Positions 8,517-23,251 of a stretch of 27,078 nt of DNA are shown here, one piece after another; position 1 is the stretch's first letter; each line of letters starts with the position of its first letter. The position numbers and the translations under genes are program-made. Below the pieces are notes generated by a model. That model saw nothing but the letters and a program-made list of their open reading frames with translations, was not told where the DNA came from and did not search any database. Source of the DNA: Glaciozyma antarctica PI12 (lineage: Eukaryota > Basidiomycota > Microbotryomycetes > Kriegeriales > Camptobasidiaceae). The stretch covers positions 1 through 27,078 of the forward strand of contig KZ627146.1 in the NCBI GenBank assembly GCA_002917775.1. The letters are read 5' to 3'.

Positions 8517-10120
8517 ACCTTAGCTATACCAATATACCCATGAAGGTATCTAATGTAGGGCCACAAATCATAACACGACGCAGATCCATCTCCAAACTCT
8601 CAGCGTTAGTTTGTCTGAGTATGAATCTTTGTCAATTCTATACAAACTAAATTAAATACAAAGGAGCGTAAGCTTATATAAAAACCCATTAATATTAAAT
8701 GACTTATACCTGGATCAATATATAATTAAAGGCCTTACGTCTGAGGGAGCGTTGCGACCGATGACTTGCGTTAGCAAGGCTGAGGGAGCTACCGCTCCCC
8801 CGGGGAGCTACCGCTCCCCGGGGCTAATACTAAAGCTGTTTTAGGTATTAATATAGCACCGTAAACAGCTCAAAATAAATAGAACTATTTTAATTTTGCC
8901 TTTTTGTATATATTTTCCCGCCAGCGGTTACTTTTATTATTTTACCGAAAAGGTAATAGTCAATCTCTTATAGTTTGACATACGTGACTGAGTGACTAAA
9001 AGGAAACTAACAAGATAAGGTCCATTTGCCTATTTGTGCGAATGACCTGTCGTATGTCTCTTATAAAATATAGTGATAAGCATGATATATAAGAACATGA
9101 CAACCACTGCCTACCACTGCACACCTACTGCATATCAGTCTCTTATAAATTAATACATATTCCCTTGAATTAACAAAAACATGAGTCTATTTTGCATTCT
9201 CAAAAAAGTGAGCATTTCTCGATTTTGTCTTTATTCATCATTATTTACACTTTAGTTTTACAAACCTCTCAGTCGCAGTATTAATATATCACTATGAGAC
9301 TATACACCTATTATTACCACCATAAACAACCAAATATTGGTCGATTTAGGACATCAATATTTTACATCATGTACAATATGCACACTCAGAGGATCCATTG
9401 CACCTCTATCATACTAAATAAAATAGTCTAATAACCACCCCCCTTCTCTGTCTTTCGAACAGGTAAACACCAAATATTGTATACCATCGATTTCATACAC
9501 CCTACAGTCCACACGGACGGGAGGGGGGGTAGGTATTTCTCGATGTGCATCTTATATCATAATTTATTGGGACTAAATCCACAAGATCTACCATTGCATG
9601 TATTTCATCCCTGGGGACACCTTAAACTAAATATCTAATATATACACTGTTTGTAAATATTGGACATTAATGAATAGTATTTACAAATACTCCATATTCG
9701 GCATAGCACCGTTTTAATGCCCTTTACAGTAAATATATTGATGTGTTTATCATATTCTAATTTATTTAGACAACATACATGACATGTCCATTACATGGAT
9801 TTCATACTTAATCATATCAAAGTACCTATCTAACATGTGTTTACCATACTAATATTTAGAGGTCTCATAAAAATAGAATCCCCCCTTTTACTTATATACA
9901 TTACCCCCCTACTTTCATATAGGTATGTTTTGGTATACTATTTCAAGCATATCATGGTGGTGTGCCTCTTTTCTTTAGTATTCCTTTAGAAACTGAAAAA
10001 AGCAGAGTCATGCCTTAACTAGACTTAGTTTACTACCTTCACAAGCTTGACTCGACTCACGAGTATCATCACTAGCCTATTCGCCTCACCTGTTGTCCCC
10101 TCTCTGGTATTACATAATAC
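8517..10120. other. Gene-free AT-rich region with scattered C runs
   Basis: About 1.6 kb with no convincing frame on either strand and no recognisable rRNA or tRNA. It contains a hairpin cluster (8764-8823), minus-oriented TATAAGAGA words at 8959-8972 and near 9134-9147, an isolated 3'-end-like AGAATCCCCCCTTTTAC near 9875-9891, and unusual runs such as CCCCCC near 9441 and GGGGGGG near 9524. Composition differs from the gene regions. It could be a control region, foreign DNA, or an unrecognised RNA. Confidence 0.5.
8764..8823. repeat. GC-rich multi-hairpin element
   Basis: Three adjacent perfect hairpins lie here: CTTGCGTTAGCAAG (about 8765-8778), GGGAGCTACCGCTCCC (8784-8799) and GGGGAGCTACCGCTCCCC (8802-8819). 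The last two have the same stem and TACC loop. Such double hairpins are known as mobile GC elements in the mitochondrial DNA of Allomyces and other chytrids. Confidence 0.8.
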
Positions 10121-10258
10121 GTCAGTCTCTTATAATTATATAGTATACTAAGATTTCAGTACCCAATCTTTTAATAATACACTCTAACATGTCAGTCTCT
10201 TATAATACACAACTGAGGAGCAGGCCGAAGAGGCAAGATTAAGATGTCAATCTCTTAC
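10121..10258 (-). promoter_or_regulatory. Three minus-oriented TATAAGAGAYTGAC repeats
   Basis: Copies lie at 10121-10134 and 10191-10204 (exact TATAAGAGACTGAC on the minus strand) and 10245-10258 (variant TGTAAGAGATTGAC). They point left into the gene-free region, where no gene is recognised. They may drive transcription of an unknown RNA, or be relics. Confidence 0.4.
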
Positions 10259-10266
10259 AGAAGAAA

Positions 10267-10283
10267 GTAAGGGGGATTATAAG
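10267..10283 (-). terminator. 3'-end motif after the displaced rns tail
   Basis: Minus sense reads CTTATAATCCCCCTTAC, seven bases beyond the displaced rns 3' end, in the same arrangement as at the intact rns end (11505-11522). This supports the view that the displaced copy was once the true rns terminus. Confidence 0.65.
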
Positions 10284-10289
10284 TGTTAT

Positions 10290-10472
10290 ATTGTTCAGCA
10301 GCACCTTCCGGTACCACTCCTATATTTCGACTTCATCTAAATCGAGGCAAATATGCTCACACAAGTTAGCCTACCTTGATAATGCATAGGGATACTCTTT
10401 AGATTAAAAAGGTACTTACTAGCTTATCCAAATAGGATTCGTCATGTTTAACTATACACACCTCTTTCCTAG
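10290..10472 (-). pseudogene. Displaced second copy of the rns 3' end
   Basis: About 180 bases are roughly 90% identical to the 3' end of rns at 11528-11706. Both start at CCTCTTTCC (plus-strand view) and end in the conserved GGTACCGGAAGGTGCTGCTG. A LAGLIDADG gene lies between the two copies. The arrangement fits insertion of a homing-endonuclease element that brought its own rns tail and pushed the resident one downstream, as described for atp6 in Allomyces and for several genes in Glomeromycotina. The copy next to the rns body is presumably the one used. Confidence 0.85.
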
Positions 10473-10627
10473 ATGTGACCATCCATGTCTATATATATAT
10501 ATGGGCACAATAGCTTTCTTTGGATGTAGGGTATAATTAGTGTCGATATATATTACATAGCAAGCAATTTAGGCGCACTATACCTTGCCATATCCGGATA
10601 TTACATGAAATAGGTTCACCTGTCATA

Positions 10628-10644
10628 AAAAGGGGAATTATGAA
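10628..10644 (-). terminator. 3'-end motif after the rns-linked endonuclease gene
   Basis: Minus sense reads TCATAATTCCCCTTTTT, about 16 bases after the endonuclease stop. It is the nad3-type variant with an extra T. Confidence 0.6.
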
Positions 10645-10658
10645 GAGAATTAGGATCG

Positions 10659-11284
10659 TTAGATACCTAGTTTGTATATAAGATCATGGTGCATAAACGG
10701 TTTCACAAGGTCAATAACTAAAGGCATTGAGCCCCCGGTAAACCTCGAATCCGAGGCTTACCCTTCTGGGTAATGATACCACTCCGTATACCGTAAGTAG
10801 CCAGCAACCTTATCAGTCGTTGGCACTCAGGCACAGTGAAGTTGTCAGTACATAGAATTAGGGTCTTGTCAGTGTAATACCCGTCATCCATAATCCAGTG
10901 AGCAAGTGATAAGGGTGAAAAATAAAAGACCTATATCCTGAGGAACTATTTTAATGTACTTCAGTAGGGTTGGGTCCCAGGTGTATCATAGTGAATGTAA
11001 TTCTGTAAATAAAAGGCTGACTGAGAGTGAAAATGTGGTATTGGACCACCTGTATTCCAAGGCTAGTGGATCAGTAAGTATTCTCTCGAAAAACCTAACG
11101 CCGCTATACCGTTTGTAGTGGGCATTGAATGTTTCTAGATGGTGATTGTAGGATAGTTTCGCCTTGTTCATCTCGAATCGCGCGTTAACCTGTTGGTTTT
11201 CCATCCATCTTGCGGCCTGTTCGTCGGAGACAACCATCTCCTAAAAACATTACCGGTAAGAACATGAAGAGTATCCTTAGGCAT
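10659..11284 (-). CDS. LAGLIDADG homing endonuclease (free-standing, in rns tail)
   Basis: A DNA endonuclease of the LAGLIDADG_2 type, which spreads its own gene by cutting an uninterrupted allele. In order: first motif LTGMFLGDG (near residue 12), NARFEMNKAKL, FTELHSLWY, second motif LAHWIMDDGYY, ILCTDNFTVPECQRLI, and a C-terminal LVKPFMHHDLIYKL ending at TAA 10659. The likely start is ATG at 11284. About five frame changes of one or two bases, mostly in homopolymers, separate these blocks, so the gene is either broken or affected by the same expansions as host genes. It lies between the rns tail copies rather than inside an intron with splice cores that I can see. Confidence 0.85.
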
Positions 11285-11504
11285 TTGAGATACTAGAAAT
11301 GGCAAGGTTGACATACTAATGAAGCTTGAAGGATCAGTTAAAAACCTCTATGTAAGAAGTCATAAGATCTGTAATGATGCCCCACCAATGTGACTGTCAC
11401 AGCATAAATAATAAATGTCATAGTCTGTTCTTTTTAACAACCCCCCCTCCCGCAAAGCTCCCTCTTTATACTGATTAGTTGGGCTAATATAACTAGGGAA
11501 CCAG

Positions 11505-11522
11505 GAAAGGGGGATCATAAAA
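11505..11522 (-). terminator. 3'-end motif after rns
   Basis: Minus sense reads TTTATGATCCCCCTTTC, one base different from the consensus, about six bases past the end of the conserved rns tail. Confidence 0.65.
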
Positions 11523-11527
11523 TTTGT

Positions 11528-12940
11528 ATTGTTCAGCAGCACCTTCCGGTACCACTCCTATATTTCAACTTAACTTCAATCGAGGCAAATAGGCTCACAC
11601 AAGTTCGTCTAACTTGATAATGCTTAGGGATACTCTCTAGATTAAAGAGGTCTTACTAGCAGATCCAGATAGGGTCCTTCATGTTTAACATACACACCTC
11701 TTTCCAAGTTTGATGAGTAATTAGTACATCCCGAGTGGTAGTTTCACCGTGTCGCACTACTACACGATTACTCGCAATTCCTATTTCATGTAGCCGATTA
11801 CAGACTACAATCCGTGTGAGTTCATTTGGTGATTAGCTCAGCCTCGCGGCGTTGCATCATATTGTTGAACTCTTCGCAGCACAACGGCAGCCCTGCACAT
11901 AAGGGTCATGGGGACCTCTCTTAGCCCTACTATACAACTATGTCAGTTGTAGACTGCTAAGTATTAATTAACAGTAAGGATTACGTATGTTAGCGGATCA
12001 AACCTCGCATCATGAGACACATACTGAAGAGGGTCATGCAGCACCTGTCATTGACCATTAAGATCAAGATTCAAGCAGCAGGTAAGGTTATGCGCGGGTT
12101 ATCGCATTAAGCGTCATGCTTCACTGCGGGTTCTCGGGACCGTCTAATCATTTGGTGTTCTGTCGTGAGACTGTACTTCCCAGGCGGAGTGCTTATTGCG
12201 TTTGCTAAGTGTCTGATTAATAAATAAAACCAAGCACTAGCACTCATAGTTTAGGGCGTAGACTACTCAGGTATCTAATCTGATTTGCTACCTACGCTTT
12301 CGTACCTCAGTGTCAATCTCTAGCTAATAACCTGCTTTCGCCATTGGTAGTCCTTCAAGTATCAAAGCATATCAGCGCTACTCTTGAAATTCTGGTTATC
12401 TCTATTGGATTCTAGCCCCTCATTGAAATGAATGAGAAGCAACCTACGTACCCTTTACGCCGATTCATAACGAACAATGCTTGCCCCACCGGTATAACCG
12501 AAACTTCTGGCACCGGAATTGGTTGGGACTGGTAATTTAATTGGTCATTATCCTACTAAATTTTATTCCTTAGACCTGAGCCTAAATGGAATTCTGGCTT
12601 TCACTATCAATCTTTCGATCATTGTAAATGATTCTCGACTGTTGCCTCTAAGATTAGAGTGTGGGACTTCTCATTCTCCACTGTGGTCTTAAAGTCTTTC
12701 AACCTAGACTAAACGTCATCGTCTTGGTAGGCCATTACCCCACCAACTAACTGCTGTTTGCCAAGAGCATCAATAGGCGAATACAATTCTTTCAATATGG
12801 TTGATTAAACCTCCTAAAGGTAGCTTCCTAGCAATTACTCACCCGTACGCCATGGTCACTAATGTAACCATCGACTTACATGTCTACAAAAAGCCAGATA
12901 GCATTCGTTCGGGGGCCATGATTAAGCCCTTAAATTTTAT
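11528..12940 (-). rRNA. rns: Mitochondrial small-subunit ribosomal RNA
   Basis: RNA core of the small mitoribosomal subunit. On the minus strand one finds the 5' AAGGGCTTAATCATGG start region (near 12920), the 530-loop side near 12840, ATTAGATACCTGAGTAGTC (the 790 region, about 12250-12285), the helix 28-34 stretch around 11860-11900, ATTGCGAGTAATCGTG (about 11760-11780) and the tail GGTACCGGAAGGTGCTGCTG. The decoding strand reads TACTAATTACTCATC (11712-11726) instead of bacterial TACACACCGCCCGTC; I recall similar forms in fungal mitochondria. Ends are estimates from homology. The last ~180 bases appear to have been replaced by an incoming copy. Confidence 0.92.
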
Positions 12941-13084
12941 TGATAGTCTATGACTACTTAGTATATCGACACCTGAATTATTGAATCCAGTACGTGATAG
13001 TGCATGTTACTTATAATTCAGCTTTCATTAAGATACATATAAGAATATGACGACATAAAAACAAGAGAAATGTATCATTGTCTT

Positions 13085-13156
13085 GTAAGTCTCTTATAGT
13101 TACCCGCTAACGATATTAAACATAGATTCGCCTCAGTGTCTTGTAAGTCTCTTATA
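13085..13156 (-). promoter_or_regulatory. Two promoter-like repeats upstream of rns
   Basis: Minus-strand TATAAGAGACTTAC occurs at 13085-13098 and 13143-13156, about 145 and 205 bases before the estimated rns 5' end, in sense orientation. They match the atp6-upstream word in ten of fourteen or more positions. Confidence 0.5.
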
Positions 13157-13164
13157 TTTAGCCA

Positions 13165-13181
13165 CAAAAGGGGATTATAGA
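13165..13181 (-). terminator. 3'-end motif after atp8
   Basis: Minus sense reads TCTATAATCCCCTTTTG, about 25 bases after the atp8 stop. It would end a cox1-atp8 transcript, since cox1 has no such motif of its own. Confidence 0.68.
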
Positions 13182-13205
13182 AGAAGCTGTTACAGATGTG
13201 TGTCA

Positions 13206-13352
13206 TTATAGCTTAGTAATGTACATTCGTGTTACAAATAACTCAGCGAATACTGGTAGGATGTAAGTTCCAAATACGTAAACCATTGTGATTAGTACTA
13301 AGAATGAGAATGATAGTTGGTTAATGAAGTAGAATGGTAATAGTTGTGGCAT
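13206..13352 (-). CDS. atp8: ATP synthase F0 subunit 8
   Basis: Small single-span stator subunit of ATP synthase. The 48-residue product begins [15 protein letters not shown] and ends [10 protein letters not shown], matching fungal atp8 over its whole length. It was too short for a 60-residue cut-off but is unambiguous. No frame disturbance is present. It lies about 320 bases downstream of cox1 on the same strand, a common fungal order, and is followed by the 3'-end motif. Confidence 0.95.
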   Translation of the reverse strand: MPQLLPFYFINQLSFSFLVLITMVYVFGTYILPVFAELFVTRMYITKL

Positions 13353-13669
13353 AGTTATAAGATTTAGAGTAGCCTTACATATCCTACTGTCCTATGTTAA
13401 ACTTAGTCTAACATAATAAATAGCTATGTAGTTTAGGCAGATCAGACTATTTACCCTTCGTCCGCCAGGTGGGTGGATTATAGATAGCTTATTAGGCTAA
13501 AGTCCTATCGACCGTAAGGTCAAAGGCCTAGTCCCCCGGAGGGGGAACTAAGGGGTAAATAAATAGACCTAGTGTTTATTTCTCTTCCTGAAAGGAAAGG
13601 AGAAGCTTTAAAAGACGGGGGGGCTTGTAAGTTGATTATTAGTCAAGTCAATACAAAACATAGACTAAA
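13353..13669. other. cox1-atp8 spacer with GC-rich hairpins
   Basis: No gene is seen. Hairpins include GACCGTAAGGTC near 13509-13520, AGTCCCCCGGAGGGGGAACT near 13530-13549, and TTCTCTTCCTGAAAGGAA near 13581-13598. The lack of a 3'-end motif here suggests that cox1 and atp8 are transcribed together. Confidence 0.6.
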
Positions 13670-20460
<6,791 letters not shown>

Positions 20461-21108
20461 TAAATATGTAGTCCTTGTCTCTGCTTATGACACCAATAGA
20501 GAACTATCGGTACTTAATAGGAGGGAAGCAATCCTCAGTCATGATAAATCAGGTCACTAAGAATTGTGTAGTAACCTCTCTTTCCTAGTTTCGAGAGAGA
20601 GAAGGGCGAAGTGGTTATTACAGGCTACCGTGTCCCTTATATGTTACATGATATCTTAATATATAAGAGATTGACGGCTACATATTTAAGACATAAAGTC
20701 ATTCTCTTTTAGGTTTACAGTAATCCAATGTTACGCCATATCATAGTACATAAGGGATTCCCGACTATACATTACGCCATATCATAATATATAAGAGATT
20801 GACGATTATGCACTACATTATGTACTAGACATAATACATTACATTTAAGACACAAAGTCTCGGAGAGGGTAATTGTCTTTTAGGTATCGTCTGCCCCGTC
20901 AGTTTAAAAAAGGACAAAGGTGTTCCTATTTATTAGAATGGAAGGGGTAAGTCTACATTTATAAATGTAATGGACAAAGGAGTAACATGATGTTCTTATC
21001 ATATCTGTTGTCTTAAATAGGCATCATGTTAGTTCAACAGTATTATAAGACCTAGTTGCATCAGAATGCTTACCTCGACTATGTCTAGGTTACTAGTATG
21101 AGCTCTTT
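20461..21108 (+). promoter_or_regulatory. cox1-cox2 divergent spacer with promoter-like repeats
   Basis: No gene is seen. Plus-oriented TATAAGAGATTGACG occurs at 20662-20676 and 20790-20804. A separate pair of direct repeats, AAGACATAAAGTC..TCTTTTAGGT and AAGACACAAAGTC..GTCTTTTAGGT, lies near 20687-20712 and 20847-20886. The TATAAGAG words point toward cox2, some 650-790 bases away; a closer one (TATATAAGAGGGCC) is at about 21272. Confidence 0.45.
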
Positions 21109-21179
21109 AAGACCAGGGGGGAATCGAACCTCCATAAATCAATTATCGGCTGATCGCTCTACCATTGAGCTATGATCTT
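21109..21179 (-). tRNA. trnI(gau): tRNA-Ile(GAU)
   Basis: The minus strand has acceptor AAGATCA/TGGTCTT, D arm TAGCTCAATGGTAGAGC, anticodon stem ATCAG/TTGAT around CCGATAA (GAU) and T loop TTCGATT. The 3' T-stem strand has six Cs where five are expected, again one base too many. Confidence 0.87.
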
Positions 21180-21235
21180 TGTAGAGTTTAGTAGGCCAAA
21201 CTAATGTTACTTATTCTCTTTTTATGAATCTTACC

Positions 21236-21251
21236 TTGTCATACTCTTATA
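21236..21251 (-). promoter_or_regulatory. Promoter-like word upstream of tRNA-Ile
   Basis: Minus strand TATAAGAGTATGACAA lies 57 bases upstream of tRNA-Ile in sense orientation. It is the same word that occurs twice in each inverted-repeat copy and in 8131-8260. Confidence 0.4.
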
Positions 21252-21448
21252 AATGACCTCAAACTCTTAAATATATAAGAGGGCCTAGTTGCCCTTGTAG
21301 ACTAGAGTTGTTCTAACTAGATATGATCAAGGTTATAATCCAGGGTCCCACAGTAACGTTTTCATTAACCAGGCTGTAGTGTCTAGGCCTGCAGACAGGT
21401 ATGCGAGCTTTCTCCCCCTTTAAGAATATTACAGGGTGCCATGTCTGT

Positions 21449-23039
21449 ATGTTAAATGAGCTGTTGAGCGCACTTATTATATTATTATGCTTCTTAATTT
21501 CAACATTATTATCATTCTTATCACCATTACACTGTGATTCATCATACCCATGACAAATAGGTTTCCAAGACGGAAGTACACCTAACTTCGAGGGTATCGT
21601 TGAGTTACACGATACTATCTTTTTCTTACCTAGTAGTTATCAGTTTCCTAGTATTCTGAATGCTAGCTGTTATCATGTTTAAATTCAGTAGCAGCAAAGT
21701 AGGAATTGTTCACAAATACCATAACCATGGTACAATGATCGAGCTTATCTGGACTATTACTCCAGCTCTAATCTTAATTGCTATTGCTTTCCCCAAGTTT
21801 TCAAAACTTCTTTACTTAATGGATACTAAACTTTGTCCCCTTTAATAGTAATATTAATTGAATCATTTCACTATATGCTGGGATGTCTTATTAGAATATG
21901 TACGTAAAACTCCTTAAATATTAAGTACGTCATAACCATGCTCTACTTCATTATATAAGCCAATCAGCAGGAAATTTACCGTATTTACACTATGACAAAT
22001 CCTCAACGACTACACGTGAAACTCCTTTAGATACAAAGGAGATTATATAGTTCTACTTCCCCTTGTCCCGTGAAGAGAGGGGGAAACGGAAGTTATCTCA
22101 CCTACTATGACAGTTAAAGTAGCCGGACACCAATGATATTGGTCTATTCATAATCCTATTGTTGAATTATTATAATATGCATAGGATTGTTAGTTAAGGC
22201 CCTCAGCCCTATTTAACACTCTCAACAGAGGAGTGAAGAAACAAGCTGAGCAATACACTATATACTGGAACAAGTAAGATACTGCTACTTTATAAGTTGC
22301 AATGCAGACGTTCTTTTTACTTTCAATCAGTAGGAAATCCCTCAGAGACTATACGTGTACATGCAGAACTTCTGCTAAAGATATAGTCCAGCCCTCTAAC
22401 ACAGAGGGCAGCTTACGAGTACTCTGACTTCGTTAGTGCTGACGGAGAGTCAATTGAGTTCGACTCATACATGGTTCCAGAGTCAGATCTAGAGTTAGGT
22501 CAATTACGACTTCTAGACGTTGACAACCGTGTAGTTGTACCAGTAGACACACACATCCGATTTATCGTGACAGGACAAGACGTTATCCATGACTTTGCTG
22601 TACCTTCATTAGGAGTTAAAATTGATGCCGTACCTGGTTATAGGATTTATTCGGCCAGAATACATCACTATATGCAAGAATCTTCTTACTCCTTAAGGGT
22701 ACCATATCTTAGCTGTGCCTTCATTGTGTTTATTCATGATGAAGGTTAGATTAAGAGGGTTACAATCTCTTAGGTTGAAAAAGACTTGCAGCATTACCAT
22801 GCTCAGAGAATATACGTGGTGAGTTTATATTATTATAAATAAGACATATTCCATTTAAGACTACTAAACTAGTGTCTTAATAATAGCGTTTAAACCAAGT
22901 GTCTGTTATTGTACAACGTGAAGGAGTATACTACGGGCAATGTAGTGAGATCTGTGGAGTATACCATGGATTCATGCCAATCGTTGTTGAGGCAGTATCT
23001 CTAGAGAAATACTTGAGCTGATTAGATAGCCAAGTTTAA
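21449..23039 (+). CDS. cox2: Cytochrome c oxidase subunit 2 (four exons)
   Basis: CuA-bearing subunit of complex IV that accepts electrons from cytochrome c. Exons are 21449-21824, 22089-22143, 22412-22638 and 22887-23039. Blocks are [61 protein letters not shown] and the CuA ligand block [20 protein letters not shown] one-base expansion lies at 21620-21627 (FFYLVV), and three occur within 16 bases (CCCC 21791-21794, TTTT 21798-21801, AAAA 21803-21806), where their sum restores frame but turns the conserved FPSFKLL into FPKFSKLL. Discounting four gives 269 codons with stop. Exon 2 is only 55 bases. Confidence 0.95.
21825..22088 (+). other. cox2 intron 1 (group I, no ORF)
   Basis: 264 bases, between YLMD and EVISP. 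It has CTATATGCTGGGATG near 21872-21886, AATCAGCAGGAAATTT near 21961 and CTCAACGACTACACG near 22002-22017. Confidence 0.83.
22144..22411 (+). other. cox2 intron 2 (group I, no ORF)
   Basis: 268 bases, splitting the Ser codon of WYWS-YEY. It has AATCAGTAGGAAATCCCTCA, GAGACTATACGTG and AAGATATAGTCC between 22324 and 22391. Confidence 0.83.
22639..22886 (+). other. cox2 intron 3 (probable group I, no ORF)
   Basis: 248 bases, between DAVPG and RLNQ. The core is less clear: CACTATATGCAAGAATC, then TTGCAGCATTACCATGC and CAGAGAATATACGTGG near 22784-22819. Boundaries are fixed by the protein. Confidence 0.72.
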
Positions 23040-23079
23040 TATAGTTTTAGCACCTTATGGTGCTATCTATCTTCTCGAC

Positions 23080-23095
23080 TTATAATCCCCTTTAT
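23080..23095 (+). terminator. 3'-end motif after cox2
   Basis: TTATAATCCCCTTTATT lies about 41 bases after the cox2 stop, in sense orientation. Confidence 0.65.
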
Positions 23096-23251
23096 TAAAC
23101 TACTTGTCTAACGATTCTATTTCGTTTAGCCCTATACCACACTTTCACTAAACCATTAGAGAAAAGGACGGTTAGGCAAAGAGGCAAGTTTAGTTAACCT
23201 CTTTATTCATTGGATGCTTAGTGTCCAATCGTTCATCTTATTCTATTTAAT

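Noticed and set aside
8290-8900. Possible 5' part of rnl
   Set aside because: A weak likeness around GGATACCAGGAGC is not followed by any universally conserved LSU segment; peptidyl-transferase and sarcin-ricin sequences are absent.
9390-9412. Sarcin-ricin-loop-like CACCTCTATCATACTA
   Set aside because: It has extra bases inside a loop that is otherwise invariant, and no flanking LSU structure.
11689-11705. TACACACCTC on the plus strand near the rns tail, resembling the SSU decoding site
   Set aside because: It is on the strand opposite to rns; the true homologous position is 11712-11726 on the minus strand.
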